Below are positions 1-8,400 of a DNA stretch of 64,000 nt, in pieces; within the stretch, counting starts at the first letter, position 1; each line of letters begins with the position of its first letter. Source of the DNA: Wocania arenilitoris (GTDB taxonomy: Bacteria > Bacteroidota > Bacteroidia > Flavobacteriales > Flavobacteriaceae); assembly GCF_021728535.1 (NCBI RefSeq), contig NZ_JAKKDU010000007.1, positions 1-64,000 on the forward strand, written 5' to 3'. A program made the translations under genes and the position numbers. The notes under the pieces were generated by a model. The model did no database searches. It saw only the letters and a list, made by a program, of their open reading frames with translations, and was not told where the DNA came from.

Positions 1-252
1 GCAGATACCACCACATTAAAAGACCATGTTGCTAATCATATAGAGAATTATAATGAAACCCCAGAAACACTCACTGCAGATGCAGGTTATGGTAGCGAAG
101 AAAACTATACCGATTTAGAAGCCGTATTTGGAAATATAAAACATAATATGAATTTTAAACGATTTATGCTAAGAGGTATTGATAAAGTAAATGTAGAAAT
201 AGGTCTAGTTGCCATGGCACATAACCTTAAAAAGTATAGTTTAGCGCTATAA
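1..252 (+). CDS. IS1182-type transposase, C-terminal fragment cut by the window edge
   Basis: The first 83 codons are open and end at a TAA at 250-252. The peptide contains LTADAGYGSEENY followed by a conserved FGNIKHN...FKRFMLRG segment and ends in a MAHNLKK motif. That is the usual C-terminal end of DDE transposases of the IS1182/IS5 type, including the DAGY box and the region carrying the last catalytic acid. The start lies outside the window, so intactness cannot be judged. No terminal inverted repeat could be assigned after the stop, because the other end is not visible. Confidence 0.8.
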   Translation, partial: ADTTTLKDHVANHIENYNETPETLTADAGYGSEENYTDLEAVFGNIKHNMNFKRFMLRGIDKVNVEIGLVAMAHNLKKYSLAL

Positions 253-327
253 AATCGCTTTTGCTTTTTTAAATCAAGCTTTTTGAACCCTAATATTGAA
301 AACTAAAACAATAAGCTAAAAATAATC

Positions 328-369
328 AAAAAGAAAATCGCCTAAAAATTACTTTTTAGACGACTTCTT
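328..369. repeat. 42-bp direct repeat, left copy
   Basis: This segment is identical over 42 bases to 6848-6889, in the same orientation. The core is an inverted repeat (cgcctaaaaa, then tttttagacg) that reads as a hairpin followed by a T-rich tail only on the minus strand. The right copy sits directly downstream of the minus-strand tRNA-Met, where it makes sense as a terminator. The left copy has no minus-strand gene upstream that it could serve. Confidence 0.9.
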
Positions 370-645
370 ACAAACTAACTGTATGAAAAAACAGATAGTT
401 AATCTGATTTAATTATTGTGACTAATTCAAAATAAACCATGAAAAACAAAATTACTAATATATTTAGTTAAGTCTGCTATCAATCAGACTATAACTGATA
501 CTTTTTTTGCTTAATGGTTTAATTCTTAAATGAAATTTGTATTCTTGAGATACGTAATATAAATTAATATTATATTTGAATTTTATTTTTGAAAATTAAC
601 AAAACCTGAATTTGATACTCCTTAAAAGTTTATAGGTTAACAATA
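370..645. other. Leader region of the xylose operon
   Basis: This AT-rich spacer lies between the left direct repeat and xylB. I see no gene in it. The only promoter-like element is a TATATTTG box at 571-578, with a TTG at 545-547. The 23-base gap is longer than the usual 19-21 of Bacteroidetes promoters, so the assignment is weak. No clear sugar-regulator operator is recognisable. Confidence 0.4.
571..578 (+). promoter_or_regulatory. Possible -7 box (TAnnTTTG) of the xylose operon
   Basis: TATATTTG matches the Bacteroidetes -7 consensus and lies 67 bases ahead of the xylB start. A TTG triplet at 545-547 could be the -33 element, although the spacing is long. Confidence 0.35.
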
Positions 646-2133
646 ATGAATTACTACTTAGGATTAGATATAGGAAGTTCATCCATAAAAGCAGCTTTAG
701 TAGAGGTAGAGTCTGGTAAAAGTTTAGCTGTAGTGCAAGAGCCAAAAGAAGAAATGAGTATGTACGCCGCAAAAAATGGATGGGCAGAACAAGAACCATT
801 AAACTGGTGGTTACATATTTGCAATGCTATAACCGCTTTAAAAAGGCAGTATAATATTAACAAAAGCCAAATTAAGGGTATAGGTATATCGTATCAAATG
901 CACGGACTTGTTTTAGTTGATAAAAAAGGGAATACATTACGCAAAAGTATAATTTGGTGCGATAGTAGAGCAGTAGAAATAGGTGATAAAGCTTTTGCAG
1001 AATTAGGAGAAGATAAATGCGCAACACAATTATTAAATTCTCCAGCAAATTTTACAGCTTCAAAACTTAAATGGGTAAAAGAAAACGAGCCAGATATTTA
1101 CAACAATACTTATAAATTTATGTTGCCCGGAGATTTTATAGCATACAAATTCTCAAATAAAATAAACACAACCATTTCAGGACTATCAGAAGGTATATTC
1201 TGGAATTTTAGAAAAGATAACGTAGCCGATTTTCTTTTAGAACATTATGGAATAGATAAAGCTTTAGTTCCAGACATTGTTGAAACATTTGGAGTACAAT
1301 CTACAGTTGATGAAAAAGGCGAGGCAGAAAGCGGTATCGCCACAGGAACGCCTATTTTTTATAGAGCTGGAGATCAGCCAAATAACGCTTTATCATTAAA
1401 CGTTTTTAATCCCGGAGAAGTAGCAGCAACAGGTGGTACTTCGGGGGTAGTTTATGCGGTTACACAAAGCTTGTCAGTAAAAGAAAACTCCAGAGTAAAT
1501 AATTTTGCACATGTAAATTATCAAAAAGGTTCAAGCCCAAGAATTGGCAAGTTATTGTGTGTAAATGGCGCTGGTATTCAGTACCGCTGGTTACTCAATA
1601 ACTTAGCCGTAAGCTCGTACGAAGAAATGAATACCTTGGCTTCAGAAATTCCTGTCGGTTCAGATGGCGTGTGTTTAATTCCTTTCGGAAATGGTGCAGA
1701 GCGTATGCTAAATAACCAACAAATTGGGTCACGCATTGTAAACTTAAATTTAAACAACCACCATAAAGGGCATATATGTAGAGCAGCACTCGAAGGTATT
1801 GCATTTTCATTTGTATATGGTATGGAAATCATGACCTCCGATGGTATAAAACCAAGTGTAATCAGAGCTGGAAACGATAATTTATTCCGTTCAGAAATTT
1901 TTGCAAATACCGTAGCGACATTAATAGATCAAGAAATAGAAATTTACAACACAACAGGTGCCATAGGAGCAGCACGAGCCGCAAATTTACATAAAGGTGA
2001 TTTTGAAGCCTTTGGTAAAGTCATAATGGACAACGACCATGTTACAACATTCAAACCATTTAAAGAAAAGAAACTCTATCTAGGAGCATATAATAATTGG
2101 AAAAAAGAATTAGAGCTTATACTAAACAAATAA
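646..2133 (+). CDS. xylB: Xylulokinase
   Basis: The product is a 495-residue FGGY-family carbohydrate kinase, predicted to phosphorylate D-xylulose to xylulose 5-phosphate with ATP in the cytoplasm. The N-terminal phosphate motif GLDIGSSSIKA, the SYQMHGLV segment with the substrate-binding MH pair, IIWCDSRA, and the C-terminal RAGNDNLFRS / GAIGAARA region are all present. The length is normal for xylulokinases. The start at 646 places GLDIGSSS at residues 6-13, as expected. It is the first gene of xylB-xylA-symporter, and this neighbourhood is what separates xylulokinase from other FGGY kinases. No frameshift or missing domain is evident. Confidence 0.95.
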   Translation: MNYYLGLDIGSSSIKAALVEVESGKSLAVVQEPKEEMSMYAAKNGWAEQEPLNWWLHICNAITALKRQYNINKSQIKGIGISYQMHGLVLVDKKGNTLRKSIIWCDSRAVEIGDKAFAELGEDKCATQLLNSPANFTASKLKWVKENEPDIYNNTYKFMLPGDFIAYKFSNKINTTISGLSEGIFWNFRKDNVADFLLEHYGIDKALVPDIVETFGVQSTVDEKGEAESGIATGTPIFYRAGDQPNNALSLNVFNPGEVAATGGTSGVVYAVTQSLSVKENSRVNNFAHVNYQKGSSPRIGKLLCVNGAGIQYRWLLNNLAVSSYEEMNTLASEIPVGSDGVCLIPFGNGAERMLNNQQIGSRIVNLNLNNHHKGHICRAALEGIAFSFVYGMEIMTSDGIKPSVIRAGNDNLFRSEIFANTVATLIDQEIEIYNTTGAIGAARAANLHKGDFEAFGKVIMDNDHVTTFKPFKEKKLYLGAYNNWKKELELILNK

Positions 2134-2147
2134 CATTTGGGAAATAA

Positions 2148-2222
2148 CGCAAGGTTGGGCTTTACGTTCCAATCTTTTTGATTGTAACTGACAAAAATGA
2201 TTTCCACTGCATTCCCTAACGC
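2148..2222 (-). repeat. Dispersed two-hairpin repeat, copy A
   Basis: Read on the minus strand, it starts GCGTTAGGGAATGCAGTGG, continues through AAATC...AAAAAGATTGGAACGTAAAGCCCAACC and ends near a second GCGTTA. It shares start, middle and order with copies at 10517-10623, 26950-27026 and 44145-44281. It fills the xylB-xylA spacer, so it is probably transcribed inside the operon. Confidence 0.7.
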
Positions 2223-2279
2223 AATACAGAACAAAAAACAAACAAACAATTAAACAAATACACAAATAAACATTTTATC

Positions 2280-3596
2280 ATGGCAACTAAAGAATACTTT
2301 AAAGGCATAAACAAAATTAATTTTGAAGGTAAAGAATCAGATAACCCGTTAGCATTTAAATATTACAACCCAAACCAAGTAGTAGCAGGTAAAACCATGA
2401 AAGATTGGTTTAAATTCTCTGTTGCTTACTGGCATACGTTCTGCGGGCAAGGGTCTGATCCATTTGGTCCTGGAACTCAAAATTTCTTATGGGATCAATC
2501 TTCAGATCCCATTCAGGCTGCAAAAGATAAAGCAGATGCCGCTTTCGAGTTTATTGGTAAAATGGGCTTCGATTATTTCTGTTTCCACGATTTCGATTTA
2601 ATTCAAGAAGGAGCAACCTTTTCTGAATCAGAACAAAGATTAGCAATCATTACAGATTATATAAAAGATAAACAAGACTCTAGCGGTGTTAAATTATTAT
2701 GGGGTACAGCAAACTGTTTTTCAAACCCACGCTATATGAATGGTGCTTCAACAAATCCAGATTTTAATGTGGTAGCAAGAGCAGGTGGGCAAATTAAATT
2801 AGCCTTAGATGCTACTATAAAATTAGGTGGAGAAAACTACGTGTTTTGGGGAGGACGTGAAGGTTACATGTCTTTATTAAATACAGATATGGGGCGTGAG
2901 TTAGACCATATGGGGCAGTTTTTAGGTATGGCAAGAGACTATGCACGTAGCCAAGGTTTTAAAGGAAATTTCTTTATTGAGCCAAAACCTATGGAACCAT
3001 CAAAACACCAGTACGATTTTGATACCGCAACAGCTATCGGATTTTTAAAAGAATACGGATTAGATAAAGACTTCAAAATAAATATTGAAGTCAATCACGC
3101 TACTTTAGCTCAGCACACTTTTCAACACGAAATTGAAACAGCTGCAAAAGCAGGTATGTTGGGTAGTCTTGATGCCAATAGAGGGGATTACCAAAATGGA
3201 TGGGATACCGATCAGTTCCCTAATAACATTCAAGAAACAACCGAAGCTATGCTAGTATTTTTAAAAGCAGGTGGCTTACAAGGTGGTGGTGTTAATTTTG
3301 ATGCTAAAATCAGAAGAAATTCAACAGATTTAGATGACGTATTTCTCGCACATATTGGTGGCGCAGATACTTTTGCACGAGCATTGTTAATTGCCGATAG
3401 AATCATAACCTCTTCTCCTTATGAAAAATTAAGAAAAGAACGTTACAGCTCTTTTGATTCGGGTAAGGGAAAAGATTTTGAGAACGGAAAATTAACCTTA
3501 CAAGATTTATATAAAATTGCTCAAGAAAATGGCGAACTGCCATTAAAAAGTGGAAAACAAGAGTTGTTTGAGAATATTATAAATCAATATATATAA
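2280..3596 (+). CDS. xylA: Xylose isomerase
   Basis: This 438-residue enzyme interconverts D-xylose and D-xylulose. Key family residues are visible: [16 protein letters not shown] near the N-terminus, FHDFD with catalytic His103 and Asp106, VFWGGREGY near 188-196, the [15 protein letters not shown] stretch with metal ligand Glu234 and catalytic Lys236, [35 protein letters not shown], and [11 protein letters not shown]. The long form matches class II xylose isomerases. It lies 146 bases after xylB, with the dispersed repeat in the spacer, and 66 bases before the symporter. All active-site elements are intact, so it should be functional. Confidence 0.97.
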   Translation: MATKEYFKGINKINFEGKESDNPLAFKYYNPNQVVAGKTMKDWFKFSVAYWHTFCGQGSDPFGPGTQNFLWDQSSDPIQAAKDKADAAFEFIGKMGFDYFCFHDFDLIQEGATFSESEQRLAIITDYIKDKQDSSGVKLLWGTANCFSNPRYMNGASTNPDFNVVARAGGQIKLALDATIKLGGENYVFWGGREGYMSLLNTDMGRELDHMGQFLGMARDYARSQGFKGNFFIEPKPMEPSKHQYDFDTATAIGFLKEYGLDKDFKINIEVNHATLAQHTFQHEIETAAKAGMLGSLDANRGDYQNGWDTDQFPNNIQETTEAMLVFLKAGGLQGGGVNFDAKIRRNSTDLDDVFLAHIGGADTFARALLIADRIITSSPYEKLRKERYSSFDSGKGKDFENGKLTLQDLYKIAQENGELPLKSGKQELFENIINQYI

Positions 3597-3662
3597 AAAC
3601 CATAAGAACTTTCAGGGTATAAAATCTAAAAATATCAAAATAAAAAAGAATTAACTATAAAT

Positions 3663-5315
3663 ATGGGAACAGTATTAGAAGGATTAGATTGGATTGTTTT
3701 AGGTATTTATTTTTTAGCTCTTGTAGCAGTAGCTGTTTGGGTTGTACTTCAAAAAAATAAGAATACTGAAGATTATTTTTTAGCAGGAAGAAATGTTGGG
3801 TGGTTTGTTATAGGAGCATCAATTTTTGCATCTAATATTGGGTCAGAGCATGTCGTTGGTTTAGCTGGAACAGGCTTTGAGTCTGGTACACCAATGGCGC
3901 ATTATGAGTTGCATGCTTGGATTGTACTCCTGCTAGGATGGTTATTTTTACCCTTCTACATTCGAAGCGGCGCTTTTACAATGCCTGAGTTTTTAGAAAA
4001 ACGTTTCGATTCTCGATCACGTTGGTTTTTATCGGTTTTTTCCTTGGTAGCTTATGTTCTAACAAAAGTATCGGTAACAATTTATGCTGGAGGTATTGTT
4101 GTATCTGAGTTGTTAGGTATTCCATTTTGGTATGGCGCTATTGGTATTGTGATTTTTACTGGAGTTTACACTGTAATTGGAGGTATGAAAGCGGTAATTT
4201 ATACTGAAACTCTTCAAACAGTTATTTTGATTCTCGGTTCAATAATTATTACATATTTGGGGTTACAAGAAGTAGGTGGATGGTCGCAATTGAGAGATAC
4301 AGTAACTGCTGTGAGTCCTGATCATTTTAATATGTGGAGACCGATGAATGATCCTAATTTTCCTTGGACAGGCTTATTAATAGGAGGCACAATTGTTGGG
4401 ATTTGGTATTGGTGTACAGACCAGTACATAGTACAACGTACTTTAGCTGCTAATAATATAAAAATTGGTAGAAGAGGTGCTATTTTTGGAGCGTATTTAA
4501 AATTATTACCCATTTTAATATTCTTGGTTCCAGGTATTATTGCATTTGCCTTATCTATTCAAAACCCAGAAGTATTTTCTATTGAAAAAGCAGATAGAGC
4601 ATTTCCAATGTTAGTAAAAACCCTATTACCTGTTGGTTTAAAAGGATTGGTTGCAGGTGGTTTAATGGCTGCATTAATGAGTTCTTTAGCGTCGGTATTT
4701 AATTCTTGTTCTACAATATTTACAATTGATATTTACAAAAAATTAAAACCAAACATGACCGAAGTTAAACTGGTTAGAGTAGGGCAAATTGCTACTGGAT
4801 TTATTGTAGTTTTAGGTATTATTTGGATTCCAATTATGGAAAAAATTGGAGGAGGCGTTATGTATCAATACCTTCAGAATGTACAATCTTATATAGCACC
4901 TCCAGTAACTGCAGTGTTTCTTTTAGGCATTATTTGGAAACGTGTTAACGCCAAAGCGGCAATCACTACATTACTTACAGGTCTATTGCTTTTAATATTA
5001 CGATTAGGCTCTGAGATATATTATCAACCTCAAATTGCAGCTGCTAAAACTTTAGATGGTATTATGTACGAATTTGCAACCATAAATTTCGCTCATATGG
5101 CAATATTTATGTTTATATTTTCAGTAATAGTTTGTGTTTCAGTAAGTCTGTTTACTACAGCTCCAAACTATAAAACTATTGTTGGTCTATCGTTTGGAAC
5201 TTTGACTCCTGAACAAAAACAGGAGAATAAAGGAAGTTACGATACTATTGACGTAGTGCTTTCTATAATTCTAGTAATATTAGTTATTGGAGTATTGAGT
5301 TATTTTACTGGTTAA
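3663..5315 (+). CDS. Sodium/solute symporter, probable xylose transporter
   Basis: This 550-residue integral membrane protein of the SSS (SLC5-like) family has roughly 13-14 hydrophobic segments. It contains NTEDYFLAGRNVGWFVIGAS near the N-terminus, FASNIGSEHVVGLAGTG after it, WYWCTDQYIVQRTL in the middle, and a GLMAALMSSLASVFNS helix. These are typical of SGLT-like sodium/sugar carriers. Its position as the third gene after xylB and xylA suggests xylose import; substrate is inferred from context only. A non-coding stretch follows, so it probably ends the operon. Confidence 0.88.
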   Translation: MGTVLEGLDWIVLGIYFLALVAVAVWVVLQKNKNTEDYFLAGRNVGWFVIGASIFASNIGSEHVVGLAGTGFESGTPMAHYELHAWIVLLLGWLFLPFYIRSGAFTMPEFLEKRFDSRSRWFLSVFSLVAYVLTKVSVTIYAGGIVVSELLGIPFWYGAIGIVIFTGVYTVIGGMKAVIYTETLQTVILILGSIIITYLGLQEVGGWSQLRDTVTAVSPDHFNMWRPMNDPNFPWTGLLIGGTIVGIWYWCTDQYIVQRTLAANNIKIGRRGAIFGAYLKLLPILIFLVPGIIAFALSIQNPEVFSIEKADRAFPMLVKTLLPVGLKGLVAGGLMAALMSSLASVFNSCSTIFTIDIYKKLKPNMTEVKLVRVGQIATGFIVVLGIIWIPIMEKIGGGVMYQYLQNVQSYIAPPVTAVFLLGIIWKRVNAKAAITTLLTGLLLLILRLGSEIYYQPQIAAAKTLDGIMYEFATINFAHMAIFMFIFSVIVCVSVSLFTTAPNYKTIVGLSFGTLTPEQKQENKGSYDTIDVVLSIILVILVIGVLSYFTG

Positions 5316-5647
5316 TTAATGAAGGTAGACGCATTAAGGAGGTTCTTTTAAATGGAAGTACTAGACTAAATTGAAATTTATCAAGTGAAAATTTCGTGAT
5401 AAAATATGTTCATTTTATTATTAACTTTAAATATTAAATTTGCTTCATATTTGTTTTGATTTAATATTCCAAATCATTTCAAATTTATAAAATCTTGAGA
5501 TTAATTGATTTATAGAAATTAGCTTACCAAAATAATTAGGTAGAATTTATAAAGCAGTAATAATAACTATTTCAAGCGCGAATAATTTAATGATTGATTA
5601 AAATTTGAAACATTTAAGAAAATATTTTTATCATAATATAAATATCT
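5316..5647. other. Gene-free spacer
   Basis: The 332-base AT-rich stretch contains no convincing open frame. An imperfect inverted repeat (tttatca...tgataaa, about 5376-5403) is present, but there is no supporting promoter box or second copy, so I assign no function. Confidence 0.5.
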
Positions 5648-6796
5648 ATGGCAATAAAGTTTGATACTCGATATCCATCAATTGAAGACTTGAGAAGAAA
5701 AGCTCAAAAAAAAATACCAAAGTTTGCATTTGAGTATTTAGATGGTGGTTGTAATGAAGATGTTAATTTAATTAGAAACACTGCTGAGATTAGAGATATT
5801 CAACTTAAACCAAATTATTTAAGAAAACACCACGGATCTTCATTAAAAACCAAATTATTTGGTATTGAATATGATGCCCCGTTTGGTATAGCTCCAGTAG
5901 GTCTTCAAGGTTTAATGTGGCCTAATTCTCCTGAAATTTTGGCTAAAGCAGCGTTTGAGCATAATATTCCATTTATTCTTAGTACAGTTACTACAACAAG
6001 TATTGAGCGTGCAAGCGAATTAACCGAAGGAAAAGCGTGGTTTCAATTATATCATCCAACAGAAAATAGATTGCGAGACGATATTATAAAACGAGCTGAA
6101 GCAGCAGAATGTCCAGTTTTAGTTATTCTTTGTGATGTGCCTACATTTGGTTTTAGACCAAGGGATATTAGAAATGGGTTGGCTATGCCTCCTAAAATGA
6201 ATTTAACTAATATTTTGCAAGCAATTGGACGACCTCATTGGAGTTTGCAAACTTTAAAACATGGTATACCAAATTTTGAGGTTTTAAAACCTTATATGCC
6301 AAAAGATTTGGATTTAAAGCAATTGGGTAAATTCATGGATCAAACCTTTAGTGGACGATTGAATGAAGAGAAAATAAAACCAATCCGCGATATGTGGAAA
6401 GGGAAATTGGTTTTAAAAGGTGTAGCTTCAGAGTATGATACAGAAGAAGCCATTCGTTTAGGTTTAGATGGTATTATTGTATCTAATCACGGTGGTCGTC
6501 AATTAGATGCTGGCCAATCAACAGTTAAACCGCTAGCAACAATTGCAGAAAAATATGGCGATAAAATCACTGTGATGATGGATAGTGGTATTCGTTCCGG
6601 TCCTGATGTTGCTAGATCTATGGCAAGTGGAGCAAAGTTTACCTTTATGGGGCGTTCGTTTATGTACGGCGTTTCTGCTTTAGGAAAAAAAGGAGGAAAC
6701 CATACTATTTCACTTTTAAAAACAGAATTACAACAAGTCATGGAACAGTTATGTTGTGAGAAAACAACAGATTTTCCTTACCATTTGATCAAATAA
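5648..6796 (+). CDS. FMN-dependent alpha-hydroxyacid dehydrogenase (L-lactate dehydrogenase type)
   Basis: The 382-residue protein belongs to the LldD/glycolate oxidase family, which oxidises 2-hydroxyacids to 2-oxoacids through FMN. Visible motifs are FEYLDGGCNEDVNL at the N-terminus, PVGLQGLMWP, the STVTTTSIE segment, LVLKGVAS, and the catalytic SNHGGRQLD with His281 and Arg284, followed by the phosphate-binding DSGIRSGPDVARSMASGA and FMGRSFMYG. Length is normal for the family. The exact substrate (L-lactate or another hydroxyacid) cannot be read from sequence. It lies inside the 42-bp direct repeats but is 332 bases from the xylose operon, so it is probably transcribed separately. Confidence 0.9.
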   Translation: MAIKFDTRYPSIEDLRRKAQKKIPKFAFEYLDGGCNEDVNLIRNTAEIRDIQLKPNYLRKHHGSSLKTKLFGIEYDAPFGIAPVGLQGLMWPNSPEILAKAAFEHNIPFILSTVTTTSIERASELTEGKAWFQLYHPTENRLRDDIIKRAEAAECPVLVILCDVPTFGFRPRDIRNGLAMPPKMNLTNILQAIGRPHWSLQTLKHGIPNFEVLKPYMPKDLDLKQLGKFMDQTFSGRLNEEKIKPIRDMWKGKLVLKGVASEYDTEEAIRLGLDGIIVSNHGGRQLDAGQSTVKPLATIAEKYGDKITVMMDSGIRSGPDVARSMASGAKFTFMGRSFMYGVSALGKKGGNHTISLLKTELQQVMEQLCCEKTTDFPYHLIK

Positions 6797-6844
6797 TTTT
6801 ACTTGTTTAATATTAGAGAATAATAAAGGAAAAAAGGTTTAATA

Positions 6845-6882
6845 AATAAAAAGAAAATCGCCTAAAAATTACTTTTTAGACG
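6845..6882 (-). terminator. Probable terminator of tRNA-Met
   Basis: On the minus strand a stem cgtctaaaaa/tttttaggcg, with one G-T wobble and a four-base loop, is followed by attttcttttt. It starts 12 bases after the tRNA end. Confidence 0.6.
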
Positions 6883-6889
6883 ACTTCTT
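6848..6889. repeat. 42-bp direct repeat, right copy beside tRNA-Met
   Basis: It is identical to 328-369. It begins five bases beyond the 3' end of the minus-strand tRNA-Met and contains that gene's probable terminator hairpin. Together the two copies bracket about 6.5 kb holding the xylose genes and the FMN dehydrogenase. Confidence 0.9.
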
Positions 6890-6894
6890 CTTTG

Positions 6895-6968
6895 TAGCGA
6901 GAGCGGGGCACGATCCCGCGACCTCCGGGTTATGAATCCGACGCTCTAACCAACTGAGCTACCTCGCC
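6895..6968 (-). tRNA. tRNA-Met (CAT anticodon)
   Basis: The minus strand folds into a complete 74-base cloverleaf. The acceptor is GGCGAGG against TCTCGCT, the D-arm is GCTC...GAGC, the anticodon loop is ATTCATAAC with CAT, and the T-stem is GCGGG/CCCGC. The discriminator is A and no CCA is encoded. The T-loop reads ATCGTGC rather than the usual TTCRANY, so positions 54 and 58 are A and T instead of T and A. The G1-T72 wobble and D-arm fit an elongator tRNA-Met, but a CAT anticodon could also be tRNA-Ile with lysidine-modified C34. Confidence 0.88.
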
Positions 6969-6982
6969 ATAATTTAAGGGTG

Positions 6983-7012
6983 CAAATATAAAAACAATAT
7001 TAATGGCAACAA
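6983..7012 (-). promoter_or_regulatory. Promoter of tRNA-Met
   Basis: On the minus strand TATATTTG (6983-6990) matches the -7 consensus. A TTG (7010-7012) lies 19 bases upstream, the expected -33 spacing. The -7 box is 14 bases ahead of the mature 5' end. Confidence 0.65.
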
Positions 7013-7101
7013 ACTTTTAATAGTGTAAAATATTATTAAAAATAATTGCAAAACTCATCAATTAATGTATATATTGAGCATCATTAAATCTCAAAGTACT
7101 A

Positions 7102-7494
7102 ATGGACGAAAAAATTAAATTTGAAATCGAATTCCCTATACATGCGTCTCCGCAATTATTATATCAATATATATCTACACCTTCAGGTTTATCAGAGTGG
7201 TTTTCAGATAATGTAAACTCAAGAGGCGAATTATTTACTTTTATTTGGGACGATAGTGAAGAACAAGCTAAATTGTTAAGTAAAAAAAGTGGAGAACGTG
7301 TTAAATTTAGGTGGATGGCAGATGAAGAAGAAGGATCTTTATGTTATTTTGAAGTTAGAATTCAGGTTGATGAAATTACTAAAGATGTATCATTAATGGT
7401 AACAGATTTTGCTGATGAAGATGAAGTAGAAGAAGCTAAAATGCTTTGGGAAAATCAAATCGCAGATTTAAAACAAGTATTAGGTTCAGCTTAA
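7102..7494 (+). CDS. START-like domain protein
   Basis: This 130-residue cytoplasmic protein has no signal peptide or membrane segment. It begins with KIKFEIEFPIHASPQLLYQYISTPSGLSEWF, the helix-grip pattern of the SRPBCC/AHSA1 superfamily, followed by alternating strands with KVKFRW-type turns and a C-terminal helix. Such small START-like proteins are widespread single-copy genes in Flavobacteria, and no function is assigned. It points away from tRNA-Met and lies 63 bases ahead of the aminotransferase gene. The hairpin at 7525-7551 may end its transcript. Confidence 0.75.
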   Translation: MDEKIKFEIEFPIHASPQLLYQYISTPSGLSEWFSDNVNSRGELFTFIWDDSEEQAKLLSKKSGERVKFRWMADEEEGSLCYFEVRIQVDEITKDVSLMVTDFADEDEVEEAKMLWENQIADLKQVLGSA

Positions 7495-7515
7495 TTAAAT
7501 AATATATAAATCGAT

Positions 7516-7523
7516 TATATTTG
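7516..7523 (+). promoter_or_regulatory. -7 box ahead of the class IV aminotransferase
   Basis: TATATTTG matches the Bacteroidetes -7 consensus. A start of transcription a few bases later would place the hairpin at 7525-7551 in the leader of the aminotransferase mRNA. Confidence 0.5.
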
Positions 7524-7524
7524 T

Positions 7525-7557
7525 CCCGCTTTCAATTTATATAAAAGTGGGTTTTTT
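7525..7557 (+). terminator. Hairpin plus T-run abutting the aminotransferase start codon
   Basis: An eight-pair stem (cccgcttt, aaagtggg, one G-T) is followed by six T residues, and the ATG at 7558 comes directly after them. It may terminate the START-like gene, or act as a leader hairpin if transcription begins at the TATATTTG box just upstream. Confidence 0.6.
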
Positions 7558-8400
7558 ATGATAAATTTTAACGAACAAATTTTAGATTCAGACTTTAAAT
7601 TATCGATACATAGTAGAGGTTTTAATTATGGCGATGCCCTTTTTGAAACCATTAAAACATCTTATGGTAAATTACTTTTTTGGGAAGACCATTATTTTAG
7701 ATTAATGGCTTCAATGCGTATTATGCGTATGGAAATACCCATGAATTTTACTATGGAGTTTCTTGAAGAACAAATTAAAAAAACATTAGAAGCAAACAAA
7801 TTACGGCAAGCATCAGCTCGTATAAAATTATTGGTACAGCGTAACGAAGGCGGTTTGTATTTGCCAGATAATAATGATGTTGATTTTATTATAATAGTAC
7901 AAGAAATTAAAGAAGATTTTTATCTGTTAAAAAATGAGTTTTACGAAATCGATTTGTTTAAAGATTATTATGTTTCGCCCACTTTACTTTCAACTTTAAA
8001 AACAAATAATAAAGCTATTAATGTGGTTGGAAGTATTTATGCTAAAGAAAACAACTTAAATAATTGTCTTTTATTAAATACTAATAAACATGTTATTGAA
8101 GCTCTAAATGGGAATGTTTTTGTTGTAAAAGGAAATGAAATAAAAACACCTCCAATTACAGATGGCTGTTTAAAAGGAATAATGCGAAAGCAACTTTTAG
8201 AAATAATAAAAACAATTCCAGAATACAAATTAATTGAAGCGTCTATTTCTCCATTTGAACTTCAAAAAGCAGATGAGATTTTTATAACAAATGCTGTTGT
8301 AGGTATTCAACCAGTTACAAAATATAGAAAAAAGACATATACTAATAAGGTCTCTAAAATACTATTGCAAAAAATAAATATTAAATTAAGATTGGACTAG
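7558..8400 (+). CDS. Class IV PLP-dependent aminotransferase (IlvE/PabC type)
   Basis: The 280-residue enzyme has the fold-type IV pattern: RGFNYGDALFETIKT near the N-terminus, a central LLSTLKTNNKA segment carrying the candidate PLP lysine, and EALNGNVFVVKGNEIKTPPITDGCLKGIMR, the phosphate-binding and substrate loop region. The TPP...GCLxGIxR motif is shared by branched-chain aminotransferases, D-amino acid aminotransferases and aminodeoxychorismate lyase. The 280-residue length and LFETIKT favour an aminodeoxychorismate lyase-like member, but I cannot decide. It ends convergently, overlapping the yqgE stop by four bases. Confidence 0.8.
   Translation: MINFNEQILDSDFKLSIHSRGFNYGDALFETIKTSYGKLLFWEDHYFRLMASMRIMRMEIPMNFTMEFLEEQIKKTLEANKLRQASARIKLLVQRNEGGLYLPDNNDVDFIIIVQEIKEDFYLLKNEFYEIDLFKDYYVSPTLLSTLKTNNKAINVVGSIYAKENNLNNCLLLNTNKHVIEALNGNVFVVKGNEIKTPPITDGCLKGIMRKQLLEIIKTIPEYKLIEASISPFELQKADEIFITNAVVGIQPVTKYRKKTYTNKVSKILLQKINIKLRLD

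Noticed and set aside
5376-5403. Imperfect palindrome after the symporter gene as terminator or operator
   Set aside because: The arms do not match fully, no T-run follows and there is no second copy.
328-6889. An integrative element with the 42-bp repeats as attachment sites
   Set aside because: No integrase, excisionase or transfer gene lies between, and all genes inside are ordinary catabolic genes. I report only the repeats and the possible relic.
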